DNA from: DASYLJ01 sp964404165
Lineage (GTDB): Bacteria > Desulfobacterota > Binatia > DP-6
Assembly: GCA_964404165.1 (NCBI GenBank)
Contig: CAYOIZ010000008.1
Coordinates: forward strand, 81,903 to 145,902
Direction: 5' to 3'
Length of the DNA stretch: 64,000 bases
The notes beneath the pieces are model-generated. The model worked only from the letters and a program-made list of their open reading frames with translations, made no database searches and was not told the origin of the DNA. Shown piece by piece: positions 7,477 through 16,410 of this stretch; positions within the stretch are counted from its first letter, which is position 1, and each line of letters begins with the position of its first letter. The position numbers and the translations under genes were made by a program.

Positions 7477-9069
7477 ATGCGCGACGTGCGTCTCGCCGCC
7501 GTCGATCTCGGCACCAACTCGGTGCACATGGTCATTGCCGACGTCAGCCCCGACGGGCGGATCCAGGTGGTGGACCGCGTGAAGGAGATGGTGCGCCTCG
7601 GCAAGCGCGCCTTCACCACCGGCCGCCTGTCGCCGGAGACGATGGCCCTGGCGTCGCGCACGCTGAAGACGTTCGGGCGGCTCGCCAAGGCGCGCAAGGT
7701 CGAGCGGCTGCGCTGCGTCGCCACCAGCGCGGTGCGGGAAGCCCGCAACGGCGCCGCGTTCGTCGAGCGGCTCAAGCGCGAGACCGGCCTGCCCATCCGC
7801 ATCATCTCGGGCGCCGAGGAGGCGCGGCTGATCTTCCGCGCCGCCCGCCACGCGCTCGGCCTCGCCGGAGGGCCGCACCTCCTCGTCGACGTCGGCGGTG
7901 GCAGCGTCGAGCTGGCCCTCGTCCACGACGGGCACGCGCTCTGGATGGAGAGCCTGCCGCTCGGCGTGGCCCGGCTCACCGAGCGCTTCCTCAAGAAGGA
8001 CCCGCCGACGGCGGCGCAGGTGCGGCAGCTCGAGCGGCACCTCGAGCGCGAGATGGGCGACCTGCTGGCGCGGGTGAAGAAGGCGGGCGCGGTGCAGGCT
8101 GTGGGCACGTCGGGCACCGTGAACACCATCGTCGGCATGGCGCTCGCGGCGCGCGGCGAGGACTCGTCGCGATTGCACGGCGCGCATGCGTCCGCGGAGG
8201 AGGTCGGCCGCATCCGGCGGCGGGCGCTGTCGGTGGGGGCGGCGGATCGCGCCGAGCTGCCTGGCATGGACGCGAAGCGTGCCGATCTCATGCCGGCCGC
8301 CGTCGTGCTGTTCGACTTCATCCTGACGCGCGCCGGCAGCCCCGATCTGGTGGCGTGCTCTTGGGCGCTGCGCGAGGGGGTGCTGCTCGACCTGGCGAAG
8401 GTCACCGGCGATCGTGGCCCCGCGACGGCGACGGGACGGCGCCGGTCGATCGAGTCGCTGGCGCAGCGCTACTGCGGGGCGAACGCGCACGGCCGGCAGG
8501 TGGCGTCGCTGGCGCTGCGGCTCTTCGACGCCACCGCGTCCGACCTGGGACTGCCGCCCGCGTCGCGCGAGCTGCTCGAAGGAGCGGCCCTGCTGCACGA
8601 CATCGGGCAGAACCTCGACCGCGACCGCCACCAGCACCACACCTTCTACCTGATCAAGAACAGCGAGCTGCTCGGATTCACGCCGGTCGAGATCGACGTC
8701 ATGGCGCTGGTCGCGCGCGGCCATCGCAAGCAGGCGCCGAAGCTGTCCGACCCCGAGGTCGAGGCGTTGCCGGCCGCGAGTCGCCGGGTGGTCCGCGCGC
8801 TCGCCGCCCTGCTGCGCGTCGCCGACGCCCTCGACCGTACCCACTTCGGTGTGATTAGACGGCTCGAGGTGTCGCGGACGAGCCGCCGCCTCGTCATCGC
8901 GGCCGACTCGGGGAACGAGAGCGCGGAGCTCGAGCTGTGGGCAGCCGAACGTCGAGTGGATCTCCTGTCGCGTCTGCTGGATTGTCCCGTGGTACTGCGG
9001 GAGGCGACGGTCCGGAGCCGGTCGCCCCGGCGGCAGCCGCGGCGCGCCGCCCGGCGGGTGCGGCGCTGA
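7477..9069 (+). CDS. ppx: Ppx/GppA family phosphatase with C-terminal HD domain
   Basis: A 530-residue exopolyphosphatase or guanosine-pentaphosphatase family protein. The ASKHA ATP-fold motifs are present: DLGTNS at residues 10-15, the ATSAVREARNG stretch, and DVGGGSVEL starting at Asp138. A C-terminal HD-type domain has His374-Asp375 (LLHDIGQ). The reaction would be stepwise removal of phosphate from polyphosphate, or hydrolysis of pppGpp, in the cytoplasm. I start it at ATG 7477 rather than at ATG 7450 inside the preceding gene. It is followed by an overlapping CHAD gene and then SixA. CHAD domains bind polyphosphate, which favours Ppx over GppA activity. Confidence 0.92.
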   Translation: MRDVRLAAVDLGTNSVHMVIADVSPDGRIQVVDRVKEMVRLGKRAFTTGRLSPETMALASRTLKTFGRLAKARKVERLRCVATSAVREARNGAAFVERLKRETGLPIRIISGAEEARLIFRAARHALGLAGGPHLLVDVGGGSVELALVHDGHALWMESLPLGVARLTERFLKKDPPTAAQVRQLERHLEREMGDLLARVKKAGAVQAVGTSGTVNTIVGMALAARGEDSSRLHGAHASAEEVGRIRRRALSVGAADRAELPGMDAKRADLMPAAVVLFDFILTRAGSPDLVACSWALREGVLLDLAKVTGDRGPATATGRRRSIESLAQRYCGANAHGRQVASLALRLFDATASDLGLPPASRELLEGAALLHDIGQNLDRDRHQHHTFYLIKNSELLGFTPVEIDVMALVARGHRKQAPKLSDPEVEALPAASRRVVRALAALLRVADALDRTHFGVIRRLEVSRTSRRLVIAADSGNESAELELWAAERRVDLLSRLLDCPVVLREATVRSRSPRRQPRRAARRVRR

Positions 9070-9965
9070 GCCCGGACGACGACGCCCGTGCCACGGCCCG
9101 CAGCGTCCTCCGTGCCTACCTCGACGACTTCGCCCGCGAGGAGGGCGCGGCACGGACGGGCGACGCCGAGGCGATCCATCGCCTGCACGTCGCGACCCGG
9201 CGGCTGCGCAGCACGCTCCGGCTCTTCGGACCGGTCCTGCCGCGCGCCACGGTGACGAGCGCCGCCGACGGGTTCGCGTGGCTCGGACGCGGCGTCGGGG
9301 CGGTGCGCGATCTCGACGTGCTGTCGCTCGCGGTGACGGCGCGCGGCCGTGCCCTCGACGAGCCCTCCCGCGACGCGCTCGCGTCGCTGGCGCGGTTCGT
9401 CGGCGAGCGTCGCGGCGATGCGCTGGCGGGACTCGCCGCCCAGCTCGACGCACCCCGTACGCGCCGGCTCCTGGCCCGCGTCGGTGCGCTGGCGGACGGC
9501 CGCCCGCCGGCGCGCGGTGCCGTGCCGCTCGGTGCCGTCGCGCGCGGACTCCTGCGGCCGCTGCTGCGCGGCGTACTGCGAGCGGGCAGGGCGATCGACG
9601 ACGATGCACCCGCGGCGACGTTCCACCGGCTGCGCGTGCGCATCAAGGACCTGCGCTACGCCTGCGAGACGCTGCAGCCGCTCGCCGGCGATGCGCTGCC
9701 GCGCGTGCTGCGCCGGCTGTCACGGCTGCAGGACGTGCTCGGCGAGCATCAGGATTCGGTGACGCAGGCGGCGTGGCTGCGGGCGACGGCGATCGCGGTG
9801 CCCCTGCCTCCGGACACCGTGCTGGCGATGGGCGCCGTCGTGCACGCACTGCATCGACGGGCTCGCAGACGTCGTGCGCGCTTCGCCCGCGCCTGGCGAC
9901 GCTTCGACCGGCCCCGCACGCGACACGCCGTGATCGACGACATGGCGCGGGAGACGACGACATGA
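8937..9965 (+). CDS. CHAD domain-containing protein
   Basis: A conserved histidine alpha-helical domain protein with IHRLHVATRRLRSTLRLF near its start and FHRLRVRIKDLRYACE and RLSRLQDVLGEHQD in the second half. These carry the basic and His residues that bind polyphosphate. The frame opens at GTG 8937, overlapping the Ppx gene by 133 bp. The conserved domain begins only after about residue 45, so TTG 8982 or CTG 9066 are other possible starts. The stop codon overlaps the ATG of the next gene (ATGA at 9962-9965), suggesting coupled translation. It probably binds polyphosphate handled by the upstream Ppx. Confidence 0.88.
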   Translation: MGSRTSSGSPVASAGLSRGTAGGDGPEPVAPAAAAARRPAGAALSPDDDARATARSVLRAYLDDFAREEGAARTGDAEAIHRLHVATRRLRSTLRLFGPVLPRATVTSAADGFAWLGRGVGAVRDLDVLSLAVTARGRALDEPSRDALASLARFVGERRGDALAGLAAQLDAPRTRRLLARVGALADGRPPARGAVPLGAVARGLLRPLLRGVLRAGRAIDDDAPAATFHRLRVRIKDLRYACETLQPLAGDALPRVLRRLSRLQDVLGEHQDSVTQAAWLRATAIAVPLPPDTVLAMGAVVHALHRRARRRRARFARAWRRFDRPRTRHAVIDDMARETTT

Positions 9966-10459
9966 TGCTCTATCTGGTACGCCACGGAGTGGCCGAGGAC
10001 GTCGGTCCCGACGGGGACGATCGCAGTCGCCGGCTGACGGCGGTCGGACGAACCCGGATGACGGCGGCCGCGGCCGGCCTGCGAGCGCTCGACGTGACCC
10101 TCGATGCCGTCGTCACGAGTCCGTATCCGCGGGCGTCGGAGACCGCGAGCATCGTCGCCGCGGCCCTCGGCGGCCCGTCCCCACGTCCGCTCGACGCGCT
10201 CACGCCGGACGTGCCGGCGGCCGAGACCGCGAAGGCGTTGCGCCGGATCGGTCGCCACGAGCACGTCATGGCGGTGGGACACCTGCCGAACCTGGCGGAG
10301 CTGGCGTCGCTCCTGCTCACCGGGACGCCGCACGGGGCGGCGCTGGAGGTGAAGAAGGGGAGCTGTATCGCGCTCGAGGTGTCCGGACAGGGGCTACAGG
10401 GCGGCGCGACGCTGCGCTGGCTGCTGCCGCCGGCGGTGCTGCGTCGCCTGGGCGGCTGA
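9962..10459 (+). CDS. sixA: SixA-type phosphohistidine phosphatase
   Basis: A 165-residue histidine phosphatase of the short SixA type. It has the catalytic RHG motif at residues 7-9 (His8), TSPYPRASET, and the second catalytic His in VMAVGHLPNL. SixA removes phosphate from phosphohistidine on signalling or PTS proteins. Its ATG overlaps the TGA of the CHAD gene by 4 nt, so the three genes Ppx-CHAD-SixA are translated as a unit. That association is seen in other bacteria; a direct role in polyphosphate metabolism is inference. Confidence 0.92.
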   Translation: MMLYLVRHGVAEDVGPDGDDRSRRLTAVGRTRMTAAAAGLRALDVTLDAVVTSPYPRASETASIVAAALGGPSPRPLDALTPDVPAAETAKALRRIGRHEHVMAVGHLPNLAELASLLLTGTPHGAALEVKKGSCIALEVSGQGLQGGATLRWLLPPAVLRRLGG

Positions 10460-10466
10460 GACGCGC

Positions 10467-10718
10467 CTACTTGGCGGCGTCGGTCGACTCCTCGTCGTCC
10501 CCGTCCTCGTCCTCGCCGTCTTCGTCGTCTTCGCCTTCGCCACCGGGCGGGACCCATCCCGGGGGAGGTTCCACGCCAACGGCCTGGCTCCAGTCGATGT
10601 CGTCGTCGATACCGGCGGCGCCTTTCTCGGCCCGCTCCTTCTTCCTGGCTTCCTTGGCCTCGTGCTTGGCCTTCCGTTGCAGCTCTTTCGCGCGCTTGTT
10701 CGAGCGGAATCGCGCCAT
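10467..10718 (-). CDS. Small protein with basic head and acidic tail
   Basis: An 83-residue protein beginning MARFRSNKRAKELQRKAKHE, a strongly basic, probably helical segment of about 35 residues. A short middle (WSQAVG, PPPGWVPPGG) is followed by a C-terminal run of about 20 Asp/Glu residues. Similar short 'F-x-SNKR-x-KEL' proteins occur in deltaproteobacteria; no function is known to me. The start at ATG 10718 is secured by a full AGGAGGT at 10723-10729, among the best ribosome sites in the window, so it is probably well expressed. It converges on sixA with 7 bp between stops. The charge split suggests binding to nucleic acid or ribosomes; this is inference. Confidence 0.8.
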   Translation of the reverse strand: MARFRSNKRAKELQRKAKHEAKEARKKERAEKGAAGIDDDIDWSQAVGVEPPPGWVPPGGEGEDDEDGEDEDGDDEESTDAAK

Positions 10719-10722
10719 TGAC

Positions 10723-10729
10723 ACCTCCT
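10723..10729 (-). promoter_or_regulatory. Strong Shine-Dalgarno AGGAGGT
   Basis: Read on the minus strand, AGGAGGT ends 4 nt before the ATG at 10718. It decides the start of the small protein inside a much longer open frame. Confidence 0.75.
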
Positions 10730-10912
10730 GGGACGACGGGGGACGACAGCCGAGGGAGCGCCGAGCGCTCCGCCCCACCGTCGCAGGGACACCGGGACGT
10801 CTACCATGCGTCCTCACGCAGAGTCCACGCCGCGTGGGGCATGCGATCAGGGATTCCTGTCGCAGCGGTTTCGCACGCCGCACGGTCCGTCTACACTGCG
10901 CCGCGCTCCCGC

Positions 10913-12706
10913 ATGTCCGACGCGTCCGACGTCTCGCAGCCGGCGCTCCCCGGCTTCCCGACGGCCCCACCCCTCGCCAGCGCGGCGGAGGTGCGTGCCG
11001 AGGTCGCCGAGCTGCGTGCCGCATGGACCGGAGGCGACGCCGGCGACGCGCGGCTGCGACGACGCTGCGAGCAGCGGCTGGCGGCGTTGCGGGCGCGCTG
11101 GCGCGAGCGCGCCGATCTCTTCCGTCCCGACGACGTGTCGGCGCTGCGTGACCTGGCGACCGCACTGCGCGCCCCGGTCCGTCGCGCGCCGTCGGGCGAC
11201 CCCGCCGACGTCCTGCGCCAGGTCTTCGGCTACGACGCGTTCCGCACCGGCCAGGTGGAGATCATCCGCGCCGTGCTCGATGGACGCGACTGCATCGGCG
11301 TCATGCCCACGGGCGCCGGCAAGTCGCTCACCTACCAGATCCCGGCGCGCATGCTCGGCGGGGTCACGCTCGTCATCTCGCCGTTGATCGCGCTGATGAA
11401 GGACCAGGTCGACGCCATGGAGCAGGTCGGCCTGCGCGCCACCTTCCTGAACTCGAGCCTCGAGCCGGCCGAGCGACGCCAGCGCATCGAGGGCCTGCGC
11501 GCCGGCGCCTACGAGCTGCTCTACGCCGCGCCCGAGGGCCTCGAGGCCTCGGTGGGGGGCGCGGTCGCCGGGCTCGACCTGCGTCTCATCGCCGTCGACG
11601 AGGCGCACTGCATCAGCCAGTGGGGGCACGACTTCCGTCCCGCCTACCGCAACCTGGCGGGGCTGAAGCGCCGGTTCGGTGACATCCCGGTGCTGGCCCT
11701 GACCGCCACCGCCACGCCGGCCGTCACGCGCGACATCATCGGCCAGCTCGCCATGGTGACGCCGGTGGAGTTCCGCGGCTCGTTCTTCCGCCCGAACCTG
11801 CGCGTGCACTGCTACCGCAAGGGACCCGAGATGCCGCTCGGGGTGCGCGACGCGGTGGCGCGCCTGGTGGCGGCGCGGGCCGGTCAGAGCGGCATCGTCT
11901 ACTGCCTGTCGCGGAAGTCGGTCGAGTCGATGGCGGCCCATCTCCAGGGCCTCGGCATCCGCGCGCTGGCCTACCACGCCGGCATGGAGCCCGAGGAACG
12001 CACGCGCGTGCAGGACGCCTTCCGCCGCGACGACACCGACGTCATCGTCGCCACCGTCGCGTTCGGCATGGGCATCGACAAGTCGAACGTCCGCTACGTC
12101 ATCCATCGCGACATGCCGAAGTCGCTCGAGGGTTACTACCAGGAGATCGGCCGCGCCGGTCGCGACGGCGTCGCCAGCGACTGCATCCTCTTCTACTCCT
12201 GGGCCGACGTGGTGAGCTTCGAGCGCTTCCACGACGACGCCGATCCGGCGCTGGCCGAGCAGCACCGCCAGCAGGTGCGCGAGATGTTCCGCTTCGCCGA
12301 CCGCCCGCAGTGCCGGCACCAGGGGCTCGTGGCACACCTCGGCGAGCGCATCGACGCCTGCGGCACGTCGTGCGACGTGTGCACGCAGAGCGACATCGTG
12401 GCGGCCACGCCGGTGCTGCCCACGCGCCGGCGCGGCCCCGTCGCCATCGAGTTCCGCGCGCCGTCGCCCGATGCGCCGCCCACCGGGGGCGAGGAGGCGA
12501 CGTTCCTGCGGCTCAAGGCGCTGCGGAAGCGGCTCGCCGATGCGGAGGGCATTCCCGCCTATCTCATCTTCAGCGACGCCACGCTGCTGTCATTGGTCGC
12601 GGCCAACCCGGCGAGCGAGGACGACATGCTCGGGGTGTCGGGCGTGGGGCCGAAGAAGCTCGCGCGGTACGGTGCGGCGTTCCTGCAGGCGCTGCGCGAG
12701 CCGTGA
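10913..12706 (+). CDS. recQ: ATP-dependent DNA helicase RecQ
   Basis: A 597-residue superfamily 2 helicase. Walker A MPTGAGKS has the ATP-binding Lys137; DEAH is at residues 229-232, followed by CISQWGHDFRPAY, the aromatic-rich loop typical of RecQ. The helicase C-terminal part has AFGMGIDKSNVRYV and YYQEIGRAGRDG. A zinc site follows (Cys in PQCRHQ and CGTSCDVC), and a C-terminal HRDC domain (about 520-595). An N-terminal extension of roughly 95 residues before the helicase core is rich in Arg/Ala/Glu and is not part of the standard enzyme. RecQ unwinds DNA during recombination and fork repair. ATG 10913 is chosen because the open frame upstream does not resemble protein. Confidence 0.95.
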   Translation: MSDASDVSQPALPGFPTAPPLASAAEVRAEVAELRAAWTGGDAGDARLRRRCEQRLAALRARWRERADLFRPDDVSALRDLATALRAPVRRAPSGDPADVLRQVFGYDAFRTGQVEIIRAVLDGRDCIGVMPTGAGKSLTYQIPARMLGGVTLVISPLIALMKDQVDAMEQVGLRATFLNSSLEPAERRQRIEGLRAGAYELLYAAPEGLEASVGGAVAGLDLRLIAVDEAHCISQWGHDFRPAYRNLAGLKRRFGDIPVLALTATATPAVTRDIIGQLAMVTPVEFRGSFFRPNLRVHCYRKGPEMPLGVRDAVARLVAARAGQSGIVYCLSRKSVESMAAHLQGLGIRALAYHAGMEPEERTRVQDAFRRDDTDVIVATVAFGMGIDKSNVRYVIHRDMPKSLEGYYQEIGRAGRDGVASDCILFYSWADVVSFERFHDDADPALAEQHRQQVREMFRFADRPQCRHQGLVAHLGERIDACGTSCDVCTQSDIVAATPVLPTRRRGPVAIEFRAPSPDAPPTGGEEATFLRLKALRKRLADAEGIPAYLIFSDATLLSLVAANPASEDDMLGVSGVGPKKLARYGAAFLQALREP

Positions 12707-12722
12707 AGAGGAGCTGGGCGTG

Positions 12723-13505
12723 ATGGATGCGGCGGAGCGGCTCCGGTTGATGGATCTCAACATGCAGGAGATGTACCGCGAGGACGCGCGGGTGATGGAT
12801 GGCGGCTTCGTCGTCGAGCGCGGGGGCCTCGTCATGACCGGGTCGCCGATCGGGACGCACTTCACCAACATGGTGATGCCGGTGCGCGCGGTCGATGCCG
12901 CCACCGTGCGCGCCGAGGCGACGGCGGTGTTCGGCCCCGCCGGGTTGCCGTGGTCGGTGTGGACCCGTGGCCACGCCGACGCCGCGCTCGAGGCCGAGCT
13001 CGCGGAGCGCGGGTTCCTCGAGCTGGTGACGGTGCCCGCGATGGTGCTGGAACCCGACGACGTCACGGCGGTGCCGCCGCCGTCGGACGTCGTGCTGCGG
13101 CCCGTCGCCGGTGACGACGACGTGACCGCGTACGCGCGCGTCATGGCGGAGGCGTGGAGCGTCTACGGCGTCGATCGCGAGGCCACCGCCGCGCACTTCG
13201 TGTCGGCCGAAAGCCTGATCGCGCCGACGCGGTGGGCGGTGCTCGCGTGGCGGGGCGACGAGCCGGTGGCGGGCGCCATCCTCTATTGCTCGCACGACGT
13301 CGGTGGCATCGGCTGGGTGGGGACGGTGCCCGCGGCGCACGGCCGCGGCTACGGTGCGGCGGTGACGTCGGCGGTGGTGGAGGAGGGCGTGCGACGCGGG
13401 GCGCGATTCCTGTCGCTGCAGGCGTCGCCCATGGGGGCGCCGGTGTATCGACGGATGGGGTTCATCACGCCGTCGCAGTATCGGGTGTTCGTCGCCCGCG
13501 ACTGA
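12723..13505 (+). CDS. GNAT family N-acetyltransferase
   Basis: A 260-residue protein whose C-terminal half carries the GNAT fold. The beta4 strand (GWVGTVPAAHGRGYGAAV) holds the acetyl-CoA pyrophosphate loop, seen here as HGRGYGAA, and the end reads GAPVYRRMGF, the usual closing motif. The N-terminal half may be a degenerate second GNAT repeat. Such enzymes transfer an acetyl group from acetyl-CoA to an amine; the substrate is not predictable. GAGGAG about 9 nt upstream supports ATG 12723. It follows recQ by 16 bp and may be co-transcribed with it. Confidence 0.88.
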   Translation: MDAAERLRLMDLNMQEMYREDARVMDGGFVVERGGLVMTGSPIGTHFTNMVMPVRAVDAATVRAEATAVFGPAGLPWSVWTRGHADAALEAELAERGFLELVTVPAMVLEPDDVTAVPPPSDVVLRPVAGDDDVTAYARVMAEAWSVYGVDREATAAHFVSAESLIAPTRWAVLAWRGDEPVAGAILYCSHDVGGIGWVGTVPAAHGRGYGAAVTSAVVEEGVRRGARFLSLQASPMGAPVYRRMGFITPSQYRVFVARD

Positions 13506-13747
13506 GCCTGGGGGCCGCTGCGGCGGCCACTCCAGGTAGCTAGAAGGCGATCCGTCCGGGGTCGTCCGGACGGTCGCCGGCAGCGTCGCGTTCTTGACGG
13601 TCCGGCGGCACCGCGTCGCCGGTGGTCGGGCTCGTCCTCGTGCGGGCCAGGATTTCTGCGGCATCGGCCAGCCGGGCGCCGGGACGCGCTGGTAGGCGCA
13701 ATCCTTGCTGTGGGGGTCGCTGTGTACGCGCCGACCCCGGCGGACGA

Positions 13748-14926
13748 ATGGCACGACGACACCAGCGCACCGACAGCGGACACGTCGTCCTGGTCGTGGA
13801 CGACCAGGTCGAGGCGCTGTCCTCCATGCGACGCCTGCTCGAGGACGAGGGGCATCGCGTCCTGACCGCGGCGAACGGCGAGGAGGCGCTGGTCCTGCTG
13901 CGCGAGCACGAGGTGCATCTGCTGCTCGTCGACTACGTCATGCCGCGCATGTCGGGCGCCGAGCTGGTGCAGCGCGTGCGCGCCGCCGATCCCTACGTGC
14001 AGATCGTCCTGCAGACGGGCTACGCCGGGGAGCGCCCACCGCGCGAGATCCTCACCGCCCTCGACATCCAGGGCTACCACGAGAAGGGCGACGATCCGGA
14101 ACGCCTGCTGATGTTCGTCGACGTCGGCCTCAAGACCCATCGCCTGATGACGCGCCTGCGCGAGCGCGAGCGCCTCCACGGGGAAATGGTGGCGAACTGT
14201 TCCCACGAGTTCCGGACACCCCTCAACATCATCGCGGGCTACGCGGAGATGTTCGCGGACGGCGCGTTCGGACGGATGCCCGCCGAGGGCGAGCGCGTGG
14301 TGCGGAGCATGCTGGAGGCCACGCAGGGACTCTCGCATCTCGTCGACGACTTCCTCGCCTTCGCGCGCGTCGAGGCGGGCATTGCGACGGTCGCGTCCAG
14401 CCCGGTCGATCTCGACGAGCTCGTACGCGAGCTCGAGCGGCTCGCCACCGATCTCCTGGCGGAGCGGCCCGTCGCCCTGCGCGTGGACACGATCGGAGCA
14501 CCGGAGGTGATCGTCACCGACGGCGTCAAGGTGCGGACCGTGCTGCGCAACCTCGTCAACAACGCCGCGAAGTTCACGTCGGAGGGATCGATCACGATCC
14601 GCGTCACCGCCGACGGCCCCGGGGTCCGGTTCGACGTCACGGATACCGGGTGCGGCATCCAGCCGCACGAGATCAGCGCGATCTTCGAGCCGTTCCGCCA
14701 GCTCGACGGTTCCTGGACGCGCACCGCGGGCGGGGTCGGGCTCGGCCTGGCGTTGGCGCGACGCCTCGCCGGGCTCCTCGAGGCGGAGCTCGAGGTACGG
14801 AGCGAACCCGGTGTGGGGTCGACGTTCTCCCTGCGCCTGCCCGGCACGCCGTCCGCTGTCGCCGCCGAGCCGCAGGTCGCGCGCGGCGATGCGCCCGTCG
14901 AACGAATCGCCGCGACGAGTCGATGA
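13748..14926 (+). CDS. Hybrid signalling protein: receiver domain fused to histidine kinase
   Basis: A 392-residue cytoplasmic protein with an N-terminal receiver domain (acidic pair Asp18-Asp19, phosphoacceptor Asp62 in LLVDYVMP). It is followed by a HisKA domain with His153 (NCSHEFRTPLN) and a HATPase domain (NLVNNAAKF, DTGCGI, GVGLGLALARRL). The receiver comes first, so the kinase is probably controlled by phosphorylation from a partner kinase, perhaps the one two genes downstream. Its TGA overlaps the ATG of lnt by 4 nt. The 242-bp gap upstream holds no gene and presumably its promoter, though I see no convincing sites. Confidence 0.93.
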   Translation: MARRHQRTDSGHVVLVVDDQVEALSSMRRLLEDEGHRVLTAANGEEALVLLREHEVHLLLVDYVMPRMSGAELVQRVRAADPYVQIVLQTGYAGERPPREILTALDIQGYHEKGDDPERLLMFVDVGLKTHRLMTRLRERERLHGEMVANCSHEFRTPLNIIAGYAEMFADGAFGRMPAEGERVVRSMLEATQGLSHLVDDFLAFARVEAGIATVASSPVDLDELVRELERLATDLLAERPVALRVDTIGAPEVIVTDGVKVRTVLRNLVNNAAKFTSEGSITIRVTADGPGVRFDVTDTGCGIQPHEISAIFEPFRQLDGSWTRTAGGVGLGLALARRLAGLLEAELEVRSEPGVGSTFSLRLPGTPSAVAAEPQVARGDAPVERIAATSR

Positions 14927-16410
14927 CGCGCGTCGCGGGCGTCCTCGTGGCGGCGGGCTGCTACGCCGTCGCCTGCCCGCCGATCGACTGGAGCCTGGCC
15001 GCGTGGCTGGTGCCGGGCCTCCTGCTGACGTCGGTTCGCGGGGCGTCGCCGCGACGCGCGTTCGCGCTGGCGGTGCCGTTCTCGCTGGCGTTGGGTTGGG
15101 CCATCACCGGGTGGCTGCGGCACGCGTCGCTGGCGTACTTCGGCTTCGATGAGGGCCTCGCCGCGGCCTTCGCGGTTGCGGTGTGGGTCGGTTACGGGGT
15201 CGTCCCGTTCGGCATCCTGCTGGCCTGCTGGGCGGTGGTGGCGCCCAGGGCCTCGGCGCGGCTGCGTCCCTGGGCCGGCGCGTGGCTGTGGGTGGCGATG
15301 GAGCTGGGCCGGACGCATCTCTTCACGGGACTGCCGTGGGAGCTGCTCGGACATACGCAGTACCGCAACCTCGTCGTGGCGCAGATCGCCGAGCTCGGCG
15401 GGGTCTACGCGGTGTCGTTCCTGGTTGCGCTCGTGAGCCTCGCGGGTGCGGAGGCGCTGGCCGGTGGCCTCACCGTCCGGGAGCGTGCCGGCCGACTCGC
15501 GCCGGCGATCGGCGCGCTCGCCCTGGTCCTGACCTGGGGGCTGGCCTCGGCGAGGACCGGCGACGGCGACGGGGCGTCCGTGCGCATCGCCCTGGTGCAG
15601 GGAAGCGTTCCGAACGAGTTCCGATGGAAGCGGGCCTTCGTCGAGCGGAACCTCGGCGTCTATTCACGGCTGACCCGACGTGCGACGGACGATACCCCCG
15701 ACCTGATCGTCTGGCCCGAGAACGCGGTCGATCTCTACCTCGATCGCGAGCCCATGGTGCGTTCGCAGATCGCGCCGCTCGCGGGGCGTGCGCGATGGGG
15801 GCTGTTGCTCGGGGGCCCGCGGCTCCTCGACGACGGCTCCGCGCGCAACTCGGCCTATCTGCTCGCCGCCACCGGTGAGGTGGGCGCGACGTACGACAAG
15901 CGCCGGCTCGTTCCCTTCGCCGAATACGACCCGTTCGGCGGCGACAGCGTCGGTCGTCCCGACGAGCCGATCTACACGCCGGGGACGACGGACGCCCCGC
16001 TGCCCGTGGGAGCCCTGCGCCTCGGCACCACCATCTGCTACGAGATCCTCTTCCCGGGCCTGGTGCGCGAGCTGGTCCGCCAGGGCGCCGACGTGCTCGT
16101 CAATCTCGCCAACGATTCCTGGTTGGACGACGGTGCCGGCGTCGCGCCGGACCAACACCTGTCGATGGCGGTGTTCCGGGCCATCGAGACACGGCGCTAT
16201 CTCGTGCGTGCGTCGGCGAGCGGTACGTCGGCATTCGTCGACCCCGGCGGCGGGATCTACGACCGCCTTCCCCGCGGCAGCGCGGGGGCGTTGGTGGCGG
16301 CCGTGCGTCCGCGGACGGGCCTCACCCCCTACGTCCGATGGGGTGACTGGTGGGTGGCGGTCGTCGCCGCGCTGTTGCTGGTCGTGGCGCGTCCGTGGGA
16401 GCACGCATGA
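14923..16410 (+). CDS. lnt: Apolipoprotein N-acyltransferase Lnt
   Basis: A 495-residue inner-membrane enzyme that adds the third acyl chain to the N-terminal cysteine of lipoproteins. The N-terminal third contains about six hydrophobic segments, and the rest is a nitrilase-like domain. The catalytic triad is visible: Glu266 (WPENAV), Lys326 (YDKRRLVPF) and Cys372 (TICYEILFP). A last hydrophobic segment closes the protein (WWVAVVAALLLVVA). Length and order match E. coli Lnt. It overlaps its neighbours by 4 nt on both sides, so it is locked between two histidine kinase genes, an unusual setting for lnt. Confidence 0.95.
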   Translation: MTRVAGVLVAAGCYAVACPPIDWSLAAWLVPGLLLTSVRGASPRRAFALAVPFSLALGWAITGWLRHASLAYFGFDEGLAAAFAVAVWVGYGVVPFGILLACWAVVAPRASARLRPWAGAWLWVAMELGRTHLFTGLPWELLGHTQYRNLVVAQIAELGGVYAVSFLVALVSLAGAEALAGGLTVRERAGRLAPAIGALALVLTWGLASARTGDGDGASVRIALVQGSVPNEFRWKRAFVERNLGVYSRLTRRATDDTPDLIVWPENAVDLYLDREPMVRSQIAPLAGRARWGLLLGGPRLLDDGSARNSAYLLAATGEVGATYDKRRLVPFAEYDPFGGDSVGRPDEPIYTPGTTDAPLPVGALRLGTTICYEILFPGLVRELVRQGADVLVNLANDSWLDDGAGVAPDQHLSMAVFRAIETRRYLVRASASGTSAFVDPGGGIYDRLPRGSAGALVAAVRPRTGLTPYVRWGDWWVAVVAALLLVVARPWEHA

